A stretch of 38,356 nucleotides of DNA, taken from the NCBI RefSeq assembly GCF_900491935.1, contig NZ_UEXK01000004.1:3615166-3653521 (forward strand). The letters are read 5' to 3'. The DNA comes from Klenkia terrae. GTDB lineage: Bacteria; Actinomycetota; Actinomycetes; Mycobacteriales; Geodermatophilaceae. Shown here one piece after another: positions 23,345 through 30,044 of the stretch. The notes under the pieces were generated by a model. The model ran no database searches, was not told where the DNA came from, and saw only the letters and a program-made list of their open reading frames with translations. A program made the translations under genes and the position numbers. How positions within the stretch are numbered: position 1 is the first letter of the stretch; each line of letters starts with the position of its first letter.

Positions 23345-24559
23345 GTGCACCATCTGCCCCCCGTCGAGCACCTCCCGGCCCCGTTGGCCCGCCGCATCGC
23401 GCTGGCCGCGCAGGGGCTGGCCGACGAGCGCCCGGTGACCGCCGCGGGCACCCGGCAGCTGCGGGCGCTGGTGGAGCGGCTGGCGGTGGTCCAGATCGAC
23501 TCGGTCAACGTGCTGTCCCGCTCCCACTACCTGCCCGCGTTCAGCCGGCTGGGTGCCTACCCGCGCGAGCTGCTGGACCGGCTGCACGCCCCGCGGCACG
23601 ACGTGTTCGAGTACTGGGCGCACGAGGCGTCCTACCTGCCGGTGCGGCTGCACCCCCACCTGCGGTGGCGGATGGCCGCGGCCGAGCAGCACGCTTGGGG
23701 GTCGATGCTGCGGGTGCAGCGGGAGCGCCCGCAGTACGTGTCGGAGCTGCTGGACCGGGTGCGCGAGACGGGCCCGCTGCGCGCCAGCGACCTGGGGGAG
23801 CAGCGACCCAGCACCCCCGGGCAGATGTGGAACTGGCACCCGGGCAAGGCGGCCCTGGAGTACCTGTTCTTCGTCGGCGCGCTCACCGCCCGGTCCCGCA
23901 CCGCCGGGTTCGAGCGGGTCTACGACCTCACCGAGCGCGTGCTGCCGGCCGCGGTGGTGGCGACGCCGACCCCGCCGCGGGCCGACGCCGTCCGCGAGCT
24001 GGTCCGCACGGCCGCCCGGGCGCTGGGCGTGGCCACCGAGACCGACCTGCGCGACTACTTCCGGCTCCCGGTCGCCGACGCGCGCACGGCGGTGGCCGAG
24101 CTGGCCGAGGCCGGTGAGCTGCTGCCCGTCGAGGTGGCGGGGTGGGGTCGACCCGGGTGGCTCGACCCGGCGGCGCGCCGGCCGCGGCGGGCCCGGGCCC
24201 GGGCGCTGCTGTCGCCGTTCGACTCGCTGGTCTGGGAGCGCCCGCGCATCGAGCGGCTGTTCGGCTTCCGCTACCGGCTGGAGATCTACACCCCGGCCGC
24301 GCAGCGGGTGCACGGCTACTACGTGCTGCCCTTCCTGCTCGGGGACGAGCTGGTGGCCCGGGTGGACCTCAAGGCCGACCGGGCGGCCGGCGTGCTGCGC
24401 GTCCAGGCCGCGCACGTGGAGGAGCACCACCCCGCGCCGGCCCTGGTCGCCGACGAGCTGGCCGCCGAGCTGCGGCTGATGGCCGGCTGGCTCTCACTCG
24501 ACCGGGTCGAGGTGCAGCCGCGTGGTGACCTGGCACCCGAGCTCGCCCGGGCGGTCTGA
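23345..24559 (+). CDS. AlkX/YcaQ-type DNA glycosylase (HTH_42)
   Basis: Winged-helix protein of the AlkZ/AlkX (YcaQ) family. Characterised members excise bulky alkylated bases and unhook interstrand crosslinks. The catalytic Gln-x-Asp motif of the YcaQ branch is visible as Q50-I-D52, in VVQIDSVNVLSRSHYLPAFSRLG. FEYWAHEASYLP, the internal winged-helix repeats and the C-terminal LLSPFDSLVWERPRIERLFGFRYRLEIYTP are family signatures. The 404-residue length is normal. The start is uncertain: GTG at 23345 is favoured because it gives the family N-terminus and has a CAGGAT hexamer seven bases before it; GTG at 23312 is the alternative. Divergent from GNAT, and abuts the convergent DUF4097 gene with no spacer. 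Confidence 0.88.
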   Translation: MHHLPPVEHLPAPLARRIALAAQGLADERPVTAAGTRQLRALVERLAVVQIDSVNVLSRSHYLPAFSRLGAYPRELLDRLHAPRHDVFEYWAHEASYLPVRLHPHLRWRMAAAEQHAWGSMLRVQRERPQYVSELLDRVRETGPLRASDLGEQRPSTPGQMWNWHPGKAALEYLFFVGALTARSRTAGFERVYDLTERVLPAAVVATPTPPRADAVRELVRTAARALGVATETDLRDYFRLPVADARTAVAELAEAGELLPVEVAGWGRPGWLDPAARRPRRARARALLSPFDSLVWERPRIERLFGFRYRLEIYTPAAQRVHGYYVLPFLLGDELVARVDLKADRAAGVLRVQAAHVEEHHPAPALVADELAAELRLMAGWLSLDRVEVQPRGDLAPELARAV

Positions 24560-25354
24560 TCAGCCCGCCCGGCGCAGCCGGAGGTCGCCGGAGACCGAGC
24601 GCATCCGGACGGTCAGGGTCGCCGCGCCCTCGGCGTCGTCGTCCCCGGCGAGCTGGGAGTCCAGCCGTCCGCTGACGCTCTGCAGGTCCAGCCACAACCG
24701 GAGCCCGGGGGCCACGGCGACGGTGGCGTCCCCGGACACGGTGCGCAGCGCGACCTCGCCGCTGGTCACCCGGCCGACCGTCACGTCCGCGGAGGCGGTG
24801 GAGACGTCGACGTCCCCGCCCACGGCGCCCAGCCGGACCTCGCCCGAGGCGGTGGACACCGCGACCGACCCGGCGACGTCGTCCAGCCGGACGTCGCCGG
24901 ACGCCGAGCGCACCCCGACGTCCCCGTGGACGGCGACCGCGTGCAGGTCGCCGCTGGCCGTCCGCACCTGCAACCCGGTGCAGGAGTCCACCCGCACGTC
25001 GGCGCTGGCCCCGGTGACCTCGACGTCGGCCAGCGGTCCGCGCAGGGTGCACCCGGCCGAGGCGACCACGGCGGTGACCGGGCAGCCCGCGGGCACCGTC
25101 ACCGCCACCGCGAACCGCGGGCTGGACAGCAGGCGCGCGGTCGGCACGGCCACGACGAGGCGGGCCGGGTCGCGGAGCAGCTCCACCGACACCTCGTCGA
25201 GCAGCCGCTCGGCCGACCCGTTCAGCGGTTCGACGTCGACGGTCATCGCGGTCAGGCCCTCGACGGCGGTCACGGTGACCGTGCCGGCGGGGTTGCGGAC
25301 CTCGACGGCCGGGGCGCTGCCGTCGGTGGGGAAGGACTCGCGGCGGATCGGCAC
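24560..25354 (-). CDS. DUF4097 beta-helix repeat protein
   Basis: A 264-residue protein with a DUF4097/adhesin-like repeat domain. After an N-terminal strand-rich part, residues from about 105 consist of repeated about 18-residue units centred on (T/S)ASGDV (VRTASGDL, VRSASGDV, VSTASGEV, VSTASADV, LRTVSGDA, LQSVSGRL, MRSVSGDL). These should form stacked strands of a beta-solenoid. No signal peptide or membrane segment is seen, so it is predicted cytosolic. The function of the family is unknown. It is the last gene of a three-gene minus-strand set, 22 bases after the RHH gene; its stop directly abuts the stop of the convergent glycosylase gene. Confidence 0.85.
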   Translation of the reverse strand: MPIRRESFPTDGSAPAVEVRNPAGTVTVTAVEGLTAMTVDVEPLNGSAERLLDEVSVELLRDPARLVVAVPTARLLSSPRFAVAVTVPAGCPVTAVVASAGCTLRGPLADVEVTGASADVRVDSCTGLQVRTASGDLHAVAVHGDVGVRSASGDVRLDDVAGSVAVSTASGEVRLGAVGGDVDVSTASADVTVGRVTSGEVALRTVSGDATVAVAPGLRLWLDLQSVSGRLDSQLAGDDDAEGAATLTVRMRSVSGDLRLRRAG

Positions 25355-25376
25355 GGGGACTCCAGGGGTGGTGGGC

Positions 25377-25856
25377 TCAGCTGCGCGCGAAGCCGGTGAA
25401 CCGGCGACCCGGGCCGGGTCGCGGGGCGGACGGGGTGGGGGACTGCAGGCCGGCGGCGACGGCGCGCACCAGCCAGGTGTTCAGGGAGACGCCGGCGTCG
25501 GCGGCCGCGGTCTCGGCGCGGCCCTTGAGCGACTCGGGCAGCCGGAGGCTGATCCGGGCGACCGCGCCGTCGTCGTCGGGGTCGGCGGTCTCCTGGGCCG
25601 GCTCGGCGGGCGGGGCGGCCTGGGTCACCACGACCTCGGGGTCGCGGCCCCGGATGCGGACGTCCACCGAGGCGCCGTCCAGGGCGGCCGTGACCTCGGC
25701 GGCCATCGCGGCCAACGCGTCGGTGACCGCCAGCCGGACGGCGGGCTCGAGGGTGTCGGCGAGCAGCCGGGCGGTGGCCTGGGTCTGCTCGGTGCCGGCC
25801 GCGGCCGTGGTGCGCAGGTGGGCGCCGAGCGCGTCGACGTACTGGCTGAGGTCCAT
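25377..25856 (-). CDS. ribbon-helix-helix (Arc/HicB-like) DNA-binding protein
   Basis: A 159-residue protein. The long N-terminal part is Ala-rich and helical (MDLSQYVDALGAHLRTTAAAG..., about 1-60), followed by an acidic linker. Residues about 99-137 (ARISLRLPESLKGRAETAAADAG then VSLNTWLVRAVAAGL) form a typical ribbon-helix-helix domain like that of HicB-type antitoxins. No HicA or other toxin gene is adjacent, so an antitoxin label would be misleading; a transcriptional regulator of its own operon is more likely. ATG start, 20 bases after the 50-aa gene. The conserved-looking partnership with a DUF4097 gene suggests they work together. Confidence 0.82.
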   Translation of the reverse strand: MDLSQYVDALGAHLRTTAAAGTEQTQATARLLADTLEPAVRLAVTDALAAMAAEVTAALDGASVDVRIRGRDPEVVVTQAAPPAEPAQETADPDDDGAVARISLRLPESLKGRAETAAADAGVSLNTWLVRAVAAGLQSPTPSAPRPGPGRRFTGFARS

Positions 25857-25876
25857 GCGGTGATCCTGCCGCCGGC

Positions 25877-26029
25877 TCAGCGGAGGCGGAGCACGCCGAG
25901 GTTGCGCTGCCGCCGCCAGGGCGACAGGAGGCGGGCGACGTCCCGGTCGTGGGAGCGGTCGGGGGTGCGGTCGGGGTGCCGCCGGGTGAGCTGGCTGCGC
26001 AGCTCCTCGACGTAGGGGTCGGAGGTCAT
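25877..26029 (-). CDS. 50-residue basic protein, first gene of RHH/DUF4097 operon
   Basis: A small ORF that I do not recognise. Starting at the second ATG (26029), every sense codon except the ATG ends in G or C by choice of synonym, which strongly supports coding; the ten codons upstream from the first ATG at 26059 lose that bias (tca, cat, gct), so the shorter form is preferred. The product, [19 protein letters not shown]..., is hydrophilic and very Arg-rich at the C-terminus ([15 protein letters not shown]). No cysteine, signal peptide or membrane segment. It is 20 bases ahead of the RHH gene in the same direction and adjoins the repeat-rich control region. Confidence 0.65.
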   Translation of the reverse strand: MTSDPYVEELRSQLTRRHPDRTPDRSHDRDVARLLSPWRRQRNLGVLRLR

Positions 26030-26073
26030 GGCGTCAGCATGGTACCACTGTGACGTCATGGCAACACCATGAC
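26025..26073. promoter_or_regulatory. palindrome-dense operator region between the RHH operon and thyX
   Basis: In 49 bases there are: gtcatggc twice in direct orientation, 30 bp apart (26025-26032, 26055-26062); the palindrome tggtacca (26040-26047); the palindrome tgacgtca (26051-26058); and the inverted repeat gtcatgg-caaca-ccatgac (26055-26073). A minus-strand TACCAT (26044-26039) nine bases before the ATG at 26029 could be the operon's -10, so the repeats would flank or cover the promoter. The encoded RHH protein is the natural candidate to bind them; this is inference. Confidence 0.55.
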
Positions 26074-26104
26074 GACATCTCCGTGGTGCGCGACGCGGCC
26101 GCCG

Positions 26105-26110
26105 TAGGGT
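26105..26110 (+). promoter_or_regulatory. -10-like TAGGGT, thyX
   Basis: TAGGGT lies eight bases before the GTG of thyX, consistent with a leaderless or near-leaderless transcript. Confidence 0.5.
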
Positions 26111-26118
26111 CGGCAGCC

Positions 26119-26871
26119 GTGCCCGACATCGCCCCGCTGACGGTCCAGGTGGTCGCCCAGACCCAGTTCACCCCGCCGGCCGAGGTGCCCTGGGAGACCG
26201 ACGCGGACGGCGGGCAGGCCCTCGCCGAGTTCGCCGGCCGGGCCTGCTACCAGTCCTGGGGCAAGCCGAACCCGCAGACCGCGACCAACGCCGGCTACCT
26301 GCGGCACATCCTCGAGGTCGGCCACCTGTCGGTGCTCGAGCACGGCACGGTGTCGATGTACCTCACCGGCGTCTCCCGGTCGCTGACCCACGAGCTCGTG
26401 CGGCACCGGCACTTCTCGTTCAGCCAGCTGTCCCAGCGCTACGTGCGCGAGGGGGACGCCGCCTTCGTGGAGCCCGCCGCGATCGCCCAGGACCCCGAGC
26501 TGCACGCCCTGTTCACCGCCGCCGTGGACAGCTCGCGGCAGGCCTACGAGGCCCTGCTGGCGGGGTTGGAGGACCGGTTCGCCGACGTCCCGAACCCCAC
26601 CCTGCGCCGCAAGCAGGCCCGGCAGGCCGCGCGGGCGGTGCTGCCCAACGCCACCGAGACCCGCATCGTGGTGACCGGCAACTACCGGACCTGGCGGCAC
26701 TTCGTGGCCATGCGGGCCAGCGAGCACGCCGACGTCGAGATCCGCGACCTGGCCGTGCGGTGCCTGCGCGAGCTGCAGCGGGTGGCCGGCAACGTGTTCG
26801 GCGACTTCCGGATCAGCGCGCTGGCCGACGGCTCGGAGGTCGCGGCCAGCCCGCTGGTCGGCGAGGCCTGA
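26119..26871 (+). CDS. thyX: flavin-dependent thymidylate synthase
   Basis: FAD-dependent enzyme that makes dTMP from dUMP using methylene-THF and NADPH. The ThyX signature RHRxxSxxxxSxR is exact ([13 protein letters not shown], residues 95-107). Other conserved regions are WTTDADGG-like [23 protein letters not shown] near the N-terminus, [14 protein letters not shown], and [46 protein letters not shown]. The 250-residue length equals that of mycobacterial ThyX. GTG at 26119 is chosen because it gives the family start; the longer upstream extension runs through the operator repeats. thyX followed by dapA and rnj is the conserved actinobacterial order, here with one convergent gene inserted. 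Confidence 0.97.
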   Translation: MPDIAPLTVQVVAQTQFTPPAEVPWETDADGGQALAEFAGRACYQSWGKPNPQTATNAGYLRHILEVGHLSVLEHGTVSMYLTGVSRSLTHELVRHRHFSFSQLSQRYVREGDAAFVEPAAIAQDPELHALFTAAVDSSRQAYEALLAGLEDRFADVPNPTLRRKQARQAARAVLPNATETRIVVTGNYRTWRHFVAMRASEHADVEIRDLAVRCLRELQRVAGNVFGDFRISALADGSEVAASPLVGEA

Positions 26872-26872
26872 G

Positions 26873-27400
26873 TCAGCGGGTCGGGACCGCCGTCCCGGCC
26901 GCGGCCCACAGCTGCTCGACCGCCGCCACGACGGCGGGCAGGTCGGCGGTGGCGTCCACCTCGGCGTCGACGTCGCGCACCGCCGCGTTCTCGGCGTGCA
27001 GCGCGTCGAGCTCGGGACCGGTCAGCGGTCCGCCCGCGGCGCGGGCCCGGGCCACCTCCAGCGGGACCCGCAGCGCCACGACGAACGGCGCTGCGGTCGA
27101 CGTCCGGTACACCTCGCCCACCGGCCCGCGGACGACGTCGCACAGCACCACCTCGACCCCGGCCGCGGTGAAGGACGCCGCCAGCAGGCAGGCCTGGACG
27201 GCGGCCAGCCGGTGCTGGTCCTCCCCGGCGCCGGGCCGCCACGGCTGCACGGCCCCCGACCGGACCATCGCCCGGACGTCGGCCACCTCCACCACCGCGC
27301 ACAGCTCCCGGGCCGCGGCGAGCGCGCCGGCGACCGAGGACAGGCCCGCCGCCGGGGACCCGGTGAGCAGCAGCGGACGGCGGAGGGGGAGCGGGGACAT
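26873..27400 (-). CDS. P-loop NTPase/kinase-like protein with degenerate Walker A
   Basis: A 175-residue protein that looks like the small nucleotide-kinase/AAA type. It begins with a hydrophobic strand and a Walker-A-like turn, LLLTGSPAAGLSSVAGAL. The essential lysine of GxxxxGK[ST] is replaced by Leu20, so ATP binding is doubtful. Downstream VVLCDVVRGPVGEVYR could hold a Walker-B-like Asp, and VALRVPLEVARARAAG resembles a lid-type segment. I cannot assign a function. ATG at 27400 is preferred; ATG at 27409 adds three residues. Convergent with thyX (one base between stops) and divergent from dapA. High G/C third positions support coding. Confidence 0.7.
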   Translation of the reverse strand: MSPLPLRRPLLLTGSPAAGLSSVAGALAAARELCAVVEVADVRAMVRSGAVQPWRPGAGEDQHRLAAVQACLLAASFTAAGVEVVLCDVVRGPVGEVYRTSTAAPFVVALRVPLEVARARAAGGPLTGPELDALHAENAAVRDVDAEVDATADLPAVVAAVEQLWAAAGTAVPTR

Positions 27401-27448
27401 GCCCGGCATCCTGCCGGGAGGGACGGCGCGGCGCCCGACCGCGCTGGG

Positions 27449-27454
27449 TAGCGT
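27449..27454 (+). promoter_or_regulatory. -10-like TAGCGT, dapA-rnj
   Basis: TAGCGT is seven bases before the dapA ATG; no Shine-Dalgarno intervenes, consistent with a leaderless dapA-rnj mRNA. Confidence 0.5.
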
Positions 27455-27461
27455 GACGGTC

Positions 27462-28358
27462 ATGCCTGACCCCGCGCGCCCCTTCGGTCGTGTGCTCACG
27501 GCCATGGTCACCCCGTTCACCGAGGACGGGTCGGTCGACCTCGCCGGGGCGCAGGAGCTCGCCGCGCACCTGGTCGACCGCGGTCGCCACGACGGCCTGG
27601 TCGTCAACGGCACGACCGGTGAGTCGCCCACGGTGTCCGACGCCGAGCAGACCACCCTCCTGGAGGCGGTGCTCGACGCGGTCGGGGACCGCGCCGTCGT
27701 CGTGGCCGGCGCCGGCACCAACGACACCGCGCACTCGATCGACAAGGCGCGCGCCGCCGAGCGGCTCGGCGCGCACGGGCTGCTCGTGGTGACGCCGTAC
27801 TACAACCGGCCCACCCAGCGCGGCCTGCTGGCGCACTTCGGCGCGGTCGCCGACGCCACCGACCTGCCGGTGATGCTCTACGACATCCCGCCGCGCTCGC
27901 AGGTGCCGATCGCCGTGGACACCCTGGTCCGGCTGGCCGAGCACCCGCGGATCGTCGCGGTCAAGGACGCCAAGGGGAACCTCAACGACGTCTCCTGGAC
28001 CCTCGCCCGCACCGACCTGGCCTACTACAGCGGCGACGACGTGCTGAACCTGGCGCTGCTGGCCGTGGGCGCCGTCGGCGTCGTCAGCGTGGTCGGCCAC
28101 GTGGTCGGCCCGCAGCTGGCCGAGCTGGTCGCCGCCGTCGAGGCCGGTGACCTGGTCCGGGCCCGCGCGGTCAACGACGCGCTGCTGCCGGTGTACGCCG
28201 GGATCATGGGCGGCGGCCAGGGCGCGATGATGGTCAAGGCCGCCCTGCACCTGCTCGGCCTGCCCGCCGGCCCGACCCGGCCCCCGCTGGTGGACGCCAC
28301 CGCCGAGGAGGTCGCCCAGCTGCGGCGGGACCTCGCCGCCGGCGGGCTCCTGCGGTGA
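27462..28358 (+). CDS. dapA: 4-hydroxy-tetrahydrodipicolinate synthase
   Basis: Class I aldolase-type TIM barrel that condenses pyruvate with aspartate semialdehyde in the DAP/lysine route. Visible features: VLTAMVTPFTEDGSVD, the substrate-binding VNGTTGES, the conserved Tyr of TPYYNRPTQRGL and LYDIPPRSQV, and the Schiff-base Lys in VAVKDAKGNLNDV. 298 residues is the normal length. The ATG at 27462 follows a TAGCGT hexamer. The stop overlaps the RNase J start (GTGA). Its pathway partner dapB lies on the other side of the rrn operon. Confidence 0.96.
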   Translation: MPDPARPFGRVLTAMVTPFTEDGSVDLAGAQELAAHLVDRGRHDGLVVNGTTGESPTVSDAEQTTLLEAVLDAVGDRAVVVAGAGTNDTAHSIDKARAAERLGAHGLLVVTPYYNRPTQRGLLAHFGAVADATDLPVMLYDIPPRSQVPIAVDTLVRLAEHPRIVAVKDAKGNLNDVSWTLARTDLAYYSGDDVLNLALLAVGAVGVVSVVGHVVGPQLAELVAAVEAGDLVRARAVNDALLPVYAGIMGGGQGAMMVKAALHLLGLPAGPTRPPLVDATAEEVAQLRRDLAAGGLLR

Positions 28359-30034
28359 CCACCCCGCGGACCGCCCCGCCGCCCCTGGCCGACGGCGGGC
28401 TGCGGGTGATCGCCCTGGGCGGGCTGGGCGAGATCGGCCGCAACATGGCCGTGCTGGAGTTCGCCGGGCGGCTGCTGGTCATCGACTGCGGCGTGCTCTT
28501 CCCGGAGGCCGAGCAGCCCGGCGTGGACCTGGTCCTCCCGGACTTCTCGGTGATCGAGGACCGGCTGGACGACGTGGAGGCCGTCGTCCTCACGCACGGG
28601 CACGAGGACCACATCGGCGCCGTCCCCTACCTGCTCCGGCTGCGCCCGGACATCCCGCTGGTCGGCTCCCGGTTCACCCTGGCGCTGGTGGCCGCCAAGC
28701 TGCGCGAGCACCGGATCGTGCCGCAGCTGGTCGAGGTGGCCGCCGGGGACCACCACCGCGCCGGGCCCTTCGACACCGAGTACGTCTGCGTCAACCACTC
28801 CATCCCCGACGCCCTGGCCGTCGCCGTGCACACCCCGGCCGGCACGCTGGTGCACACCGGGGACTTCAAGATGGACCAGCTCCCCCTGGACGGGCGGCTG
28901 ACCGACCTCGGCGCGTTCGCCCGGCTGGGGGCGGCCGGCATCGACCTGCTGCTCAGCGACTCCACCAACGCCGAGGTGCCCGGGTTCGTCACCAGCGAGC
29001 GCTCCATCGGGCCGGTGCTGGACACCGTGTTCGCCGGTGCGCGGCAGCGCCTGGTGGTGTCCAGCTTCGCCAGCCACGTGCACCGCATCCAGCAGGTGCT
29101 CGACAGCGCGGCCCGGCACGGCCGGAAGGTGGCGCTGGTCGGCCGGTCGATGGTCCGCAACATGGGCGTGGCCCAGGAGCTGGGCCTGCTGCACGTCCCC
29201 GACGGCCTGCTGGTCCCGCTCGAGGAGGCCACCGCGCTGCCGGCCCACCAGGTGGTGCTGGTCAGCACCGGGTCGCAGGGCGAGCCGCTCAGCGCGCTGG
29301 GCCGGATGGCGGCCGGCACCCACGCGCACGTGACGATCCAGCCCGGCGACACCGTCGTGCTGGCCAGCTCGCTGGTGCCGGGCAACGAGACCGCGGTCTA
29401 CAAGGTGATCAACGGGCTGGCCCGGCTGGGCGCGACCGTGGTGCACAAGGAGACCGCCCGGGTGCACGTGTCCGGGCACGCCCCGGCCGGGGAGCTGCGG
29501 CTGCTGCTGCAGGTCGCGCGTCCCCGGCACCTGCTGCCGGTGCACGGGGAGTGGCGGCACCTGCGCGCGCACGCCGCGATCGCCGCCGAGGCCGGCATGC
29601 GGCCCGACCAGGTGCTGCTCGCCGAGGACGGCGTCGTGGTCGACCTGGTGGACGGCGTCGCCTCGGTCGTCGGCGCCGTGCCGGTGGGCAACGTCTACGT
29701 CGACGGCCTGGCCGTGGGCGACGTGGGGGAGGAGTCGCTGCAGGCCCGCCGGATCCTCGGCGACGAGGGCTTCGTGGCGCTGACCGTCGTCGTCGAGCCC
29801 GCCACCGGGACCGTCGTCGCCCCGGTCCACCTGTCCACCCGCGGGTTCTCCGACGACCCCGCGGTGTTCGCCCCGGTGCTGGAGCTGGTCGAGGAGGCGC
29901 TGCGCCGCACGCTGGCCGACGGCCCGGTCGACAGCCACCGGCTGGCCCAGGTGGTCCGGCGGACGGTGGGCGCCTGGGTGTCCCAGACCCACCGCCGCCG
30001 CCCGATGATCATCCCGACGGTCCTCGAGGTCTGA
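28355..30034 (+). CDS. rnj: ribonuclease J
   Basis: Metallo-beta-lactamase/beta-CASP ribonuclease with 5'-3' exo- and endonuclease activity, acting in rRNA maturation and mRNA decay. The zinc motif THGHEDHIG is at residues 80-88. VNHSIPDALAVAV, HTGDFKMDQ, LLSDSTNAEVPG, the beta-CASP segment STGSQGEP and the C-terminal HVSGHAPAGELRLLL and PVHGEWRHLRAH follow the family order. The 559-residue length is typical. GTG start overlaps the dapA stop. dapA-rnj coupling matches mycobacteria. The stop is ten bases from the convergent S9 peptidase stop, with no terminator in between. Confidence 0.96.
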   Translation: MTTPRTAPPPLADGGLRVIALGGLGEIGRNMAVLEFAGRLLVIDCGVLFPEAEQPGVDLVLPDFSVIEDRLDDVEAVVLTHGHEDHIGAVPYLLRLRPDIPLVGSRFTLALVAAKLREHRIVPQLVEVAAGDHHRAGPFDTEYVCVNHSIPDALAVAVHTPAGTLVHTGDFKMDQLPLDGRLTDLGAFARLGAAGIDLLLSDSTNAEVPGFVTSERSIGPVLDTVFAGARQRLVVSSFASHVHRIQQVLDSAARHGRKVALVGRSMVRNMGVAQELGLLHVPDGLLVPLEEATALPAHQVVLVSTGSQGEPLSALGRMAAGTHAHVTIQPGDTVVLASSLVPGNETAVYKVINGLARLGATVVHKETARVHVSGHAPAGELRLLLQVARPRHLLPVHGEWRHLRAHAAIAAEAGMRPDQVLLAEDGVVVDLVDGVASVVGAVPVGNVYVDGLAVGDVGEESLQARRILGDEGFVALTVVVEPATGTVVAPVHLSTRGFSDDPAVFAPVLELVEEALRRTLADGPVDSHRLAQVVRRTVGAWVSQTHRRRPMIIPTVLEV

Positions 30035-30044
30035 GCACCGCGGC

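Noticed and set aside
25377-25856. HicAB-type toxin-antitoxin system
   Set aside because: Only the RHH half is present. The adjacent genes encode a DUF4097 protein and a 50-aa basic protein with no HicA-like double-stranded RNA-binding fold.
26051-26058. tgacgtca read as a CRE/CRP-type site
   Set aside because: CRE is eukaryotic, and the sequence lacks the flanking arms of a bacterial CRP site; it is better treated as part of the local repeat cluster.
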